A program made the position numbers and the translations under genes. Below, piece after piece: positions 1 to 10,336 of a DNA stretch of 49,969 nt; within the stretch, counting starts at the first letter, position 1, and each line of letters starts with the position of its first letter. The notes beneath the pieces were generated by a model. That model searched no databases. It saw nothing but the letters and a program-made list of their open reading frames with translations, and was not told the origin of the DNA. The stretch lies in NCBI GenBank assembly GCA_947175665.1, contig CAMWNR010000004.1, positions 1 to 49,969 on the forward strand, read 5' to 3'. Origin of the DNA: an uncultured Porphyromonadaceae bacterium. GTDB lineage: Bacteria; Bacteroidota; Bacteroidia; Bacteroidales; Muribaculaceae.

Positions 1-871
1 CCATTTGAGAGAGTTGTAATCCCGGAGCATCCGAGGGGATACGCCGCGGGAAGCCGAGAGCATATCTTATGGGAAGGTGCATGTCTGGCGAAGATAATTG
101 TGCCTTGACTGACCCATCTACAAATTCAACCATCGAATGCACAATAGATTGGGGATGTACGAGAATTTCAATTTTTTCCGGGGGACAATCAAAGAGCCAA
201 CGGGCCTCGATCATTTCAAACCCCTTATTCATCATCGATGCGGAATCGATAGTGACTTTGGCACCCATACTCCAATTGGGGTGGCGGAGCGCCATCTCCG
301 GAGTAATGTCTTGCATCTGCTCGTAAGTGAACTTGCGGAATGGCCCTCCGCTCGCAGTGAGGAAAATTTTTCGGGCCTCGGGGATTGTCTCACCGCGCAG
401 ACACTGAAAGATAGCGGAATGTTCGGAATCAACGGGTAGAATTTCGGTATCATACTCGCGGATAAGCGATGTTATCAATTGTCCGCCCACCACGAGAGTC
501 TCCTTATTGGCAAGTGCGATGACTTTTTTCTCCTTGATGGCGTTAATGGTGGGGAGCAACCCGCTGTAACCTACAAGAGCGGCAAGCACCATATCAACGT
601 TAGAGCCGCATCCGGCCTCAGCAATCGCCTTATCGCCACCCTCAACTACAATTGATGTGTCGGCAAGTAATTCGCGCAACGGTGCAATCGCCTTATCATC
701 GGCAATAACAACCTTGTCAGGGCGAAAGCGGCGAGCCTGCTCTGCAAGGAGCCTATAGTTCTTGCCTGCTGTAAGTACCGATGCCCGGAAAAGGTCAGGT
801 CTTTCGGCTATAATATCGAGTGTCTGGGTGCCGATACTACCGGTCGAACCCATCACGGCTATATTCTTCAT
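1..871 (-). CDS. dxr: 1-deoxy-D-xylulose 5-phosphate reductoisomerase, 3' truncated at window start
   Basis: Reverse translation from ATG at 871 reads MKNIAVMGSTGSIGTQTLDII...ALANKETLVVGGQLI...EILPVDSEHSAIFQCL...TASGGPFR, typical DXR motifs. Open at base 1, so absent from the ORF track. Confidence 0.95.
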   Translation of the reverse strand, partial: MKNIAVMGSTGSIGTQTLDIIAERPDLFRASVLTAGKNYRLLAEQARRFRPDKVVIADDKAIAPLRELLADTSIVVEGGDKAIAEAGCGSNVDMVLAALVGYSGLLPTINAIKEKKVIALANKETLVVGGQLITSLIREYDTEILPVDSEHSAIFQCLRGETIPEARKIFLTASGGPFRKFTYEQMQDITPEMALRHPNWSMGAKVTIDSASMMNKGFEMIEARWLFDCPPEKIEILVHPQSIVHSMVEFVDGSVKAQLSSPDMHLPIRYALGFPRRIPSDAPGLQLSQM

Positions 872-1758
872 TGAGCGGTATTGTTAATGTTAATGTTGGA
901 GGAGGGGAGAGAGGAGGGTCTTAAATGTCGGTGAGAATTTATGTAATTAAAAGGCTTTACGGGTATGCCGTTGTGCCATATCTCTACTGTCACTACAGGA
1001 GGAGTATGCGAGCCGGGGGCACTCGCCATAGATAAAATTTCGCCCCCCGCTACATAATCTGAATTCCCTACGAGCGGCATACCGAGGCCGGAATAGCGAC
1101 TTACAAAACCGTTGTCGTGCTGGAGGATAAGATTGTAATGACCAGATGATGTAGCGTCATTAGAACGAAAAGAAGCGATTACCACAGCATCCGCCATAGC
1201 CATCACGGAGGTATTGACGGGGAGTATCATCACTGCCTTATAATCATCTTTAGATTCGGCAGTCTGCACACCATCCTCACTTATAGGATAAAACAGCATA
1301 CCCTCGGCAGCCATTGTAGACTGTACCGAAATATTAAACTTCTCGCTTTGCTGCATACGTTTGGCAAGAGCCACTTCGGCCTTAGACGGGGGTAATAAAG
1401 AGTCCGGTGCCACCGAAAGCATACGGTTTACGATAGCCATAGAGTCGGTAGGGAGGCGGTCAGTGTCAAGAACCTTGCGGAGGTTGGCGAGATAAGCCTG
1501 ATTAATCTGATAGGCATTACGCAGAGAGTCAACGCGCAAAAGAGCATTCTCAGTGATGGCTCTCTCGGATTCTCTGAAGTATCCGGGCATAAGTTGGCGA
1601 GCCGGAGTAAAACATATCAGCAGAAACCCTGCGATAAAAATTACCGCGAGCAAAATCAAGGAAGTGATAAAGATGCGAGCCGGAGTCATGGTCCAAGAAG
1701 CCAGCGACTGCAGGTGAGACTCGTCATCAATGCTTATTTTGAATAATCTTTTCCTCAT
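868..1758 (-). CDS. Membrane-anchored M23/LytM-like peptidoglycan protein, apparently catalytically degenerate
   Basis: N-terminal TM segment, coiled-coil-like region, C-terminal LytM-like fold (HYNLILQHDNGFVSRYSGLG...VTVEIWHNGIPVKPFNYI). Stop overlaps dxr start by 4 bp (ATGA). Confidence 0.7.
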   Translation of the reverse strand: MRKRLFKISIDDESHLQSLASWTMTPARIFITSLILLAVIFIAGFLLICFTPARQLMPGYFRESERAITENALLRVDSLRNAYQINQAYLANLRKVLDTDRLPTDSMAIVNRMLSVAPDSLLPPSKAEVALAKRMQQSEKFNISVQSTMAAEGMLFYPISEDGVQTAESKDDYKAVMILPVNTSVMAMADAVVIASFRSNDATSSGHYNLILQHDNGFVSRYSGLGMPLVGNSDYVAGGEILSMASAPGSHTPPVVTVEIWHNGIPVKPFNYINSHRHLRPSSLPSSNININNTAQ

Positions 1759-2115
1759 TTTAAGGGCATCCGGACTCTAACAAATACTGATTTGAATAAG
1801 CAGATAAGTGTTAGAGATTACAAAAAATGTGACCGATTAAAAAAATAATCGGGAAAAATATATTTCAATCCCGTGCAAGGAAAGGTATAATATATATTAA
1901 GGTGAAGAGATGTATATAATGAGATGCGAAATTAAGAAATTATAAGGAAATTTCAAAATTTGTAAAATCTAATTTGAACTTTATAAAACATGTTAATGTT
2001 ATTAAAATAGATTTCAGTGATGAAGAGATAAAGAAAACGAAAGATCATTCATCCGGCAAATCTACTTAAACTATATTTACGAACATAATTATTTACAATT
2101 CTAAAAAAGTTTGTT

Positions 2116-3381
2116 ATGAAAACTACTCACGTTTACTCAATGTTGGCACTTGCTGCCGGAGCGATGGCTCTCAGTCAGAGTGCAAATGCACAGGATGTCG
2201 TTTATTCCGACGAAACTGTTTCCGTAACAGAATTTACCTGTAACCCCAAGACACAGTACAATACCAATTGGCGAGACAACTGGTTTATTCAGATCGGCGC
2301 CGGTATTAACCAGCCCTTTGTAGAGAGATCTATGGGCAGTAAGAACCATTATCACACAGTAGACCGTAGTCTTATGACCACTACTTACAACTTCGGTTTC
2401 GGTCGCTGGTTCTCACCCTACTTAGGTGTACGTATTAACGCACTCGGAGGCGTACTTCACTCCGATACTCCTGCTAATGATAACGAATATGGTTGGGTGA
2501 CCGCAAATCATGTTAACCTCAATGCAGAATTGATGTGGGATATGTTTAACTCACTCGGAGGTGTTAATCCCAATCGTGTATTCAGCATTATCCCCTTTGT
2601 AGGTATCGGTGGTGATTATGTATGGCACATGAGAGATGGCGAAGGTGGTATTCCCGATGCAATCAATGTATATAACAAGAGCGGTGCAAGAAAAACAAGT
2701 AGTTGGACACTCCCTGTAACCGCAGGTCTTCAGTTCCGCTTCCGTCTCTGCAAATATGTAGACTTCTTCGCTGAGGCTCGTGCATCATTCTATGGTGATA
2801 ACTGGAACAACGTAGCATTCGGTGACGCAATCGAATCTAATGTAGCAGTTCTCGGTGGTTTCAACTTCAACATCGGTGGTCGCAAATTTGAAGGTTACAA
2901 CGAATGTGCAAACCTTGCTCAGATCGCATCACTCAACAACGAAGTTAACGCACTCCGTGGTCAGGTACTCGCAGCCAATCAGGCTATTGCAGGTCTTGAA
3001 GCACAACTTCCCTGTCCCGAACCCACTAAGGTTGTCACTAAGAACTGTGTAAACGCACCGTTGATGACTACAGTACGCTTCAGCATCGACTCAGCAGTAA
3101 TCTCACCCGAAGAAGAGGTTAACGTATACAACATGGCTGAATGGTTGAAGGCTAATCCTAAGGAAGTAGTAACAGTAGTAGGTTACGCTGATAAGGATAC
3201 AGGTACAGCAGAATATAACCTCCAACTCTCTAAGGAGCGTGCAGAGGCAGTTGTTAACCAACTCGTAGAGAAATACGGTATCGCTAAGGATCGTCTCACA
3301 GTTAAGTATGATGGTTCAGACGTACAGCCTTACACTACCAATGACTGGAACCGTATCGTAATCTTCACACAGCCCGAGTAA
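2116..3381 (+). CDS. OmpA family outer membrane protein (beta-barrel plus OmpA C-terminal domain)
   Basis: Signal peptide, barrel-like repeats, C-terminal VRFSIDSAVISPEEEVNVYNMAEWLKANPKEVVTVVGYADKDTGTAEYNLQLSKERAEAVVNQL. Confidence 0.93.
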   Translation: MKTTHVYSMLALAAGAMALSQSANAQDVVYSDETVSVTEFTCNPKTQYNTNWRDNWFIQIGAGINQPFVERSMGSKNHYHTVDRSLMTTTYNFGFGRWFSPYLGVRINALGGVLHSDTPANDNEYGWVTANHVNLNAELMWDMFNSLGGVNPNRVFSIIPFVGIGGDYVWHMRDGEGGIPDAINVYNKSGARKTSSWTLPVTAGLQFRFRLCKYVDFFAEARASFYGDNWNNVAFGDAIESNVAVLGGFNFNIGGRKFEGYNECANLAQIASLNNEVNALRGQVLAANQAIAGLEAQLPCPEPTKVVTKNCVNAPLMTTVRFSIDSAVISPEEEVNVYNMAEWLKANPKEVVTVVGYADKDTGTAEYNLQLSKERAEAVVNQLVEKYGIAKDRLTVKYDGSDVQPYTTNDWNRIVIFTQPE

Positions 3382-3431
3382 TTATAGAGAAAGGCTATAA
3401 AGCGATAAGATACAATTTATAGACAACAATG

Positions 3432-3464
3432 GCGCCCCGCTTGATTGCGGGGCGCTTTCTTTTT
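3432..3464 (+). terminator. Intrinsic terminator after ompA-like gene
   Basis: GCGCCCCGC-ttgatt-GCGGGGCGC followed by TTTCTTTTT. Confidence 0.9.
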
Positions 3465-3647
3465 ATGTATATGCAAATTGTAAAAGGATGAGTGGGAGTA
3501 GGGAACAGACCGGATATAGGTGCGACCCCATCGAGGGGACCAAGAGAGTATCCTGAGAGACTGAGTGTATGAGGGAGAGGTAAAATATGTTATTGAGCAT
3601 AAAACGGGAATTTGATGGAAAATTGATAAAAATAAGTTGTGGATTTC

Positions 3648-3678
3648 TTTGGTAGATAAAAAAAAGATTATAAATTTG
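3648..3678 (+). promoter_or_regulatory. Bacteroidetes-type promoter for gdhA
   Basis: TTTG (3648-3651), 19-bp spacer, TAAATTTG (3671-3678), about 95 bp upstream of the gdhA start. Confidence 0.7.
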
Positions 3679-3772
3679 CCAATGAAATCCTTTGCGGATT
3701 GAGAATATAGACTCAACCGAAAAGAATAAAAAGAAAATAAAGACTTAACCATAAATCTAAACTAAGATTAAC

Positions 3773-5110
3773 ATGAACATTAATGAAATCTTGGCAAATC
3801 TCGAAGCCAAGCACCCCGGTGAGAAAGAGTATCTTCAGGCTGTAAAAGAGGTTCTTCTTTCTGTAGAAGAAGTTTACAACCAGCATCCCGAATTTGAAAA
3901 GGCACGTATCATCGAGCGTATGGTAGAGCCGGATCGTATCTTTACTTTCCGTGTAACTTGGGTTGACGATAAGGGTGAGGTTCAGAACAACATCGGTTAC
4001 CGCGTACAGTTTAACAACGCTATCGGCCCTTACAAGGGTGGTATCCGTTTCCACGCTTCTGTAAATCTCTCAATCCTTAAATTCCTCGGCTTCGAACAGA
4101 CATTTAAAAACGCACTTACTACACTCCCGATGGGTGGCGGCAAGGGTGGTTCAGACTTCTCACCCCGCGGCAAGAGCGACGCAGAAATCATGCGTTTCTG
4201 TCAGGCCTTCATCCTCGAACTTTGGCGTAACCTCGGTCCCGACCGCGATGTACCTGCAGGTGATATCGGCGTAGGTGGCCGCGAGGTAGGCTATATGTAC
4301 GGAATGTATAAGAAACTCGCTCGCGAGAATACAGGTACATTTACCGGTAAGGGTCTAAGTTTCGGTGGTTCACTTATCCGCCCCGAGGCTACCGGTTTTG
4401 GTGCTCTTTACTATGTAGTTAACGTACTCAAAGATCTCGGTACTACTATCGAAGGTAAAACAATCGCTATCTCAGGCTTCGGCAACGTAGCATGGGGTGC
4501 TGCTACAAAGGCTGTAGAACTTGGTGGTAAAGTTGTAACAATCTCAGGTCCTGACGGTTACATCTACGATCCCGCCGGTCTTGACAATGAGAAGATCGCT
4601 TACATGCTCGAACTTCGCGCATCAGGCAACGATGTAGTTGCTCCTTATGCAGAGAAATTCCCCGGCAGCACATTCTATGCAGGCAAGAAACCCTGGGAGC
4701 AGAAAGTTGATATCGCACTTCCCTGTGCTACTCAGAACGAACTTAATGGTGAAGATGCTAAGCAACTTATCGCTAACGGTGTAATCCTCTGTGCTGAGGT
4801 CTCTAACATGGGTTGTACTCCCGAGGCTATCGACGCATTTATCGAGGCTAAACTTCCCTACGCTCCCGGTAAGGCTGTTAATGCAGGTGGTGTAGCAGTA
4901 TCAGGTCTTGAAATGACTCAGGATGCAGAGCACCTCATGTGGACTGCTGAAGAGGTTGATGCCAAACTTCACCAGATCATGAACTCTATCCACGCTGCAT
5001 GTGTATACTATGGCCAGCAGCCCGATGGATATATCAACTACATGAAGGGTGCAAACATCGCAGGCTTCATGAAGGTTGCTGATGCAATGCTCGGTCAGGG
5101 TATCATCTAA
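3773..5110 (+). CDS. gdhA: NADP-specific glutamate dehydrogenase
   Basis: GPYKGGIRFHASVNLSILKFLGFEQTFKNALTTLPMGGGKGGSDF and Rossmann GFGNVAWGAA. Confidence 0.97.
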   Translation: MNINEILANLEAKHPGEKEYLQAVKEVLLSVEEVYNQHPEFEKARIIERMVEPDRIFTFRVTWVDDKGEVQNNIGYRVQFNNAIGPYKGGIRFHASVNLSILKFLGFEQTFKNALTTLPMGGGKGGSDFSPRGKSDAEIMRFCQAFILELWRNLGPDRDVPAGDIGVGGREVGYMYGMYKKLARENTGTFTGKGLSFGGSLIRPEATGFGALYYVVNVLKDLGTTIEGKTIAISGFGNVAWGAATKAVELGGKVVTISGPDGYIYDPAGLDNEKIAYMLELRASGNDVVAPYAEKFPGSTFYAGKKPWEQKVDIALPCATQNELNGEDAKQLIANGVILCAEVSNMGCTPEAIDAFIEAKLPYAPGKAVNAGGVAVSGLEMTQDAEHLMWTAEEVDAKLHQIMNSIHAACVYYGQQPDGYINYMKGANIAGFMKVADAMLGQGII

Positions 5111-5148
5111 TCCTACTAAGAATTTAAACTAATTAAAATCAAATATAA

Positions 5149-5184
5149 AGACTGCATCGTAAAGTTACGATGCAGTCTTTTTTT
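5149..5184. terminator. Intrinsic (likely bidirectional) terminator after gdhA
   Basis: AGACTGCATCGTAA/TTACGATGCAGTCT hairpin followed by a T run. Confidence 0.88.
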
Positions 5185-5190
5185 GTGGGG

Positions 5191-5317
5191 GAAGATTAAT
5201 CTTGATTAATCTTAATTTAACCTGATTAATCTTAATTTAACCTGATTAATCTTGATTTAGCCTGATTTAGCCTGATTTAACTTGATTTAGGCTGATTTAA
5301 TTTGATTTATTTTGATT
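5191..5317. repeat. Tandem array of a 10-bp degenerate unit (array 1)
   Basis: Consecutive 10-mers in exact register: gaagattaat cttgattaat cttaatttaa cctgattaat cttaatttaa cctgattaat cttgatttag cctgatttag cctgatttaa cttgatttag gctgatttaa tttgatttat tttgatt. Confidence 0.9.
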
Positions 5318-5330
5318 GGAGGTTGGGTAT

Positions 5331-7133
5331 CTATTCTTTTTCCATTAGTTCGAGGAGGCGCATTTCGCCGGTGTCGATTTGGTCGATGAGGGTTTGGATG
5401 CGTTGGCCTGCTGCGATTATCTCTTCGGTTGTCATTGTGCCGGATGACATCGCTGTCTCTAACTCATTCTTCTCTTTTTCGAGTGTAGGAATAAGGGCCT
5501 CGAGTTCTTCTTTCTCTTTTTTCTCTTTAAATGTGAGGCGGGGGGCACGTTCGGTTTTGGGTTTTATGGAGGTTGGGTTGCGGTCCCTGCCAGCGGCTGC
5601 CGCTGTTGATGCTTCTAATTGTCGCAGTTCCTTTTCTTCTTCTCTTACGCAGTGACGATATGTGGAATAATCACCGGGAAAATCCTTGACTACTCCATCA
5701 CCCTTAAACACAAAGAGGTGATCTACGATGCGGTCGAGAAAGAAGCGGTCGTGGCTTATGACTATTACACACCCCTTGAAATTTGATAGGTATTCCTCCA
5801 ATATGGAGAGTGTCACGATGTCGAGATCGTTGGTGGGCTCGTCGAGGATCAGGAAATTTGGACTCTTCATCAGGACTGTAGCCAGATATAAGCGTCGTCT
5901 TTCGCCTCCTGATAACTTGTAGATATATTTTTGTTGGGTGGCCGGGGTAAAGAGGAAATGAGAGAGGAACTGTGATGCTGTAAGAGTGGTTTTATCATCG
6001 ATTCGGACGGTCTCGGCAATTTCACGCACAGCATCAATCACTTTTTTCTTTTCGTCAAAGTCAGACATACCTTCTTGAGAGTAGTAACCGAATTTTACAG
6101 TCTGGCCAATGTCAAAATGTCCGCTGTCAGGTGCTATAATTCCCTGAAGTAATTTGATGAATGTAGATTTTCCGACTCCGTTACCTCCCACGATACCGAC
6201 TTTTTCGTATCTGGCAAAGGTATAGTTCCAATCTTTGAGTATAGTAATATCTCCAAAAGATTTACTTACGTCATGAGCCTCAAAAATCTTCGAACCGATA
6301 TAAGAAGATGACACATTGAGAGACACCTGCTTCTCGGAGAGATTGATATGGCTTTTCTTTTCGAGTTGGTGGAAGTTATCTATACGATACTTTGCTTTAG
6401 AACCTCTGGCTTGAGGTTGGCGGCGCATCCATTCAAGTTCGGTGCGTAGTAGATTCTTAACCTTAGCAAGTTCTGCAGAAAGGTTCTCCATCCGCTCCTG
6501 GCGTTTGCGGAGATAGTAATCGTAGTTGCCCTCATAACTGAAAATCTGTTCACGGTCAATCTCGATGATTTTATCGCAAACTTTATCAAGAAAATAGCGA
6601 TCATGGGTAACCATCAAGAGAGTCATCCGTTTCCGGGTCAGATAATTTTCGAGCCACTCGATCATTTCGATGTCGAGATGGTTAGTGGGTTCGTCGAGGA
6701 TAAGGAAATCCGGTTCGGATAGTAGAACCTTAACCAAGGCAGCGCGCTTAAGTTGACCGCCGGAAAGATGTTTCATCTTTTTATCCATCTCGGTGAGGTT
6801 AAACTGATAAAGCATCTGGCGTGCGAGATCGGGGCCTGTGAAGTCCTCGTGATCCCTCCGCTCCGGTGTGGCAAAATCAAGAAGTGATTGGTCGGGGTCA
6901 AAAGCCGGTTGCTGCTCCAGATACCCGATACGGATACCGTTGCGGAACACGATATTACCGGAATCGTAATCCTCTTTACCGGCCAGGACGTTAAGGAAAG
7001 TAGTCTTTCCGGCACCATTCTGGGCGATAAGGCCGATTTTATCCCCCTCATAAATACCGAGGGTAACATCAGCAAAAAGGACTCTGTCACCAATAGATTT
7101 GGTGAGGTTTTCTATCTGTAGCACACTAACCAT
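5331..7133 (-). CDS. ABC-F family ATP-binding protein, Uup-like with C-terminal coiled coil
   Basis: Two ATPase domains (GLIAQNGAGKTT / [52 protein letters not shown]); C-terminal FKEKKEKEELEALIPTLEKEKNELE. Confidence 0.92.
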   Translation of the reverse strand: MVSVLQIENLTKSIGDRVLFADVTLGIYEGDKIGLIAQNGAGKTTFLNVLAGKEDYDSGNIVFRNGIRIGYLEQQPAFDPDQSLLDFATPERRDHEDFTGPDLARQMLYQFNLTEMDKKMKHLSGGQLKRAALVKVLLSEPDFLILDEPTNHLDIEMIEWLENYLTRKRMTLLMVTHDRYFLDKVCDKIIEIDREQIFSYEGNYDYYLRKRQERMENLSAELAKVKNLLRTELEWMRRQPQARGSKAKYRIDNFHQLEKKSHINLSEKQVSLNVSSSYIGSKIFEAHDVSKSFGDITILKDWNYTFARYEKVGIVGGNGVGKSTFIKLLQGIIAPDSGHFDIGQTVKFGYYSQEGMSDFDEKKKVIDAVREIAETVRIDDKTTLTASQFLSHFLFTPATQQKYIYKLSGGERRRLYLATVLMKSPNFLILDEPTNDLDIVTLSILEEYLSNFKGCVIVISHDRFFLDRIVDHLFVFKGDGVVKDFPGDYSTYRHCVREEEKELRQLEASTAAAAGRDRNPTSIKPKTERAPRLTFKEKKEKEELEALIPTLEKEKNELETAMSSGTMTTEEIIAAGQRIQTLIDQIDTGEMRLLELMEKE

Positions 7134-7165
7134 TTGAAACGAAATTTTATATTATTGAGGAGGTC

Positions 7166-7283
7166 GCAGAGGGGATATTTCCGCTGCGTCACTCACAATT
7201 AATGCCGAGATAGCAGAGGGGATATTTCCGTTGCATCACTCACAATTAATAAAGCGGTCGCAGAGGGTATTGCCTCTACAACC
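7166..7283. repeat. Short intergenic repeat: two 38-bp near-identical copies plus a third shorter related unit
   Basis: 7166-7203 gcagaggggatatttccgctgcgtcactcacaattaat; 7213-7250 same with 2 substitutions; 7257-7283 gtcgcagagggtattgcctctacaacc. Confidence 0.85.
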
Positions 7284-7297
7284 GCTTTTTATTTTTT
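7251..7297. terminator. Hairpin/terminator-like structure between ridA and the ABC-F gene
   Basis: AGCGGT...AGAGG...CCTCT...ACCGCT imperfect stem followed by TTTTTATTTTTT on the + strand; it follows ridA on the minus strand. Confidence 0.5.
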
Positions 7298-7332
7298 GTA
7301 TTGTAGTCAATTGAAAAGCAAATGCTGATAGA

Positions 7333-7707
7333 TCAGAGAGCAGCGATTACTTCAATTTCTACGAGAGCCTTTTTGGGAAGTTCTTTAACGGCAAAAGCGC
7401 AGCGGGCGGGGAAAACAGCCTTGAATTCTTCTGCATAAACTTCATTCATAGGAGCGAAGTATTCCATATCAGCGAGAAATACGGTAGTCTTAACTACGTT
7501 GTCAAGAGTAGCGCCTGCCTCAGCGAGGATATGCTTGATATTGTGGATGCTCTGACGAGTCTGTGCCTTAATGTCAGAGGGCATTTCACCATTTTCGGCA
7601 TTGATGGGGAGTTGGCCGGATACAAAGATAAGATTGCCGGTCTGAACAGCCTGACTGTAAGGACCGATAGCACCCGGAGCCTTAGAAGAATTTAATTCTT
7701 TTTTCAT
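7333..7707 (-). CDS. ridA: RidA family (YjgF/YER057c/UK114) reactive intermediate deaminase
   Basis: APGAIGPYSQAVQTGNLIFVSGQLPIN...NIKHILAEAGATLDNVVKTTVFLADM...FPARCAFAVKELPKKALVEIEVIA. Confidence 0.95.
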   Translation of the reverse strand: MKKELNSSKAPGAIGPYSQAVQTGNLIFVSGQLPINAENGEMPSDIKAQTRQSIHNIKHILAEAGATLDNVVKTTVFLADMEYFAPMNEVYAEEFKAVFPARCAFAVKELPKKALVEIEVIAAL

Positions 7708-7819
7708 GGAGATCTAAAATGATAAATTTATGATTTCGAGACCTGTAGAGGAGTCTCGGTTATTGAAATCGTGTAAACTGATTACAAAAACAAGATAGCG
7801 AGGAGAAAAGATAATTTAG

Positions 7820-7892
7820 AGCCGCGACCGGGGCTCGAACCCGGGACCTTTTCGTTACGAATGAAATGCTCTACCGACTGAGCTATTGCGGC
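7820..7892 (-). tRNA. tRNA-Thr (anticodon CGT)
   Basis: Minus strand GCCGCAATAGCTCAGTCGGTAGAGCATTTCATTCGTAACGAAAAGGTCCCGGGTTCGAGCCCCGGTCGCGGCT folds as a cloverleaf; anticodon loop TTCGTAA; T-loop TTCGAGC. Confidence 0.9.
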
Positions 7893-7996
7893 AACTTCGG
7901 AGTGAAATTAGGGATAGAATTTATCGCTCCGATATATTTGCGAAGTTACAAAAAAAGCGTATAATGCGCAAATATATTTGGATAAATCAAGATATG

Positions 7997-8106
7997 CTTG
8001 ATTAATCTTAATTTAACCGGATTAACCCTGATTAATCTTGATGTAACCTGATTAAACTTGATTTAACCTGATTAAACTTGATTAAACTCGGTTTAGGCTG
8101 ATGATC
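7997..8106. repeat. Tandem array of the same 10-bp degenerate unit (array 2)
   Basis: cttgattaat cttaatttaa ccggattaac cctgattaat cttgatgtaa cctgattaaa cttgatttaa cctgattaaa cttgattaaa ctcggtttag gctgatgatc in exact 10-bp register. Confidence 0.9.
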
Positions 8107-8113
8107 CGGGTGG

Positions 8114-8407
8114 TTAGATTGTGTAGTCTACGCAGGCTCGTGAGTCTTTGTGGGGGGCTACAATCGATGCGGCGGCTACGTGAGCAGGGTGTTTGGCGTA
8201 GACCTCTACATCTGCGAGTGTAGGTACTATGGCGGTAAGTACTACATCCCAGTCTTCGGCGGGATTCTCATTGAGGCCAACTTCCATTGACTGCAGGCAA
8301 TCGATCTGCGCAGGGAGGGCGAGTAGAGCCGCGGCAAAGTCAGATGCTACTTTACGGCGGGTGTCAGCATCACCCTTTAATTTAAATGTTACTATATGTT
8401 TAACCAT
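8114..8407 (-). CDS. Dabb (stress-responsive alpha/beta barrel) domain protein
   Basis: MVKHIVTFKLKGDADTRRKVASDFAAALLALPAQIDCLQSMEVGLNENPAEDWDVVLTAIVPTLADVEVYAKHPAHVAAASIV. Confidence 0.9.
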   Translation of the reverse strand: MVKHIVTFKLKGDADTRRKVASDFAAALLALPAQIDCLQSMEVGLNENPAEDWDVVLTAIVPTLADVEVYAKHPAHVAAASIVAPHKDSRACVDYTI

Positions 8408-8467
8408 GATGATGTTAAATGCAGGTGAATTTTTATTAGAGAGAGGGGAGAGGAGAGATTATGGAGA

Positions 8468-10195
<1,728 letters not shown>

Positions 10196-10336
10196 TTATG
10201 AATGGGGAGTAGTGAGCAGGCAGCGTGCAATTGAACAATTATAGTATAATAAGGGTTAAAATATGTAAAAGGGATATGGTAGTTATGCATGGAGGCAGAT
10301 GAGGGGAATTTCTAATAAATACTTAAAAAGAATTAT

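Noticed and set aside
5191-5317. Possible CRISPR array
   Set aside because: Units are 10 bp with no spacers; two arrays lack cas genes. It is a simple tandem repeat, not CRISPR.
5302-5655. 117-aa plus-strand Ser/Arg-rich ORF starting in the 10-bp array
   Set aside because: Antisense shadow of the ABC-F coiled-coil coding region; composition typical of spurious antisense frames.
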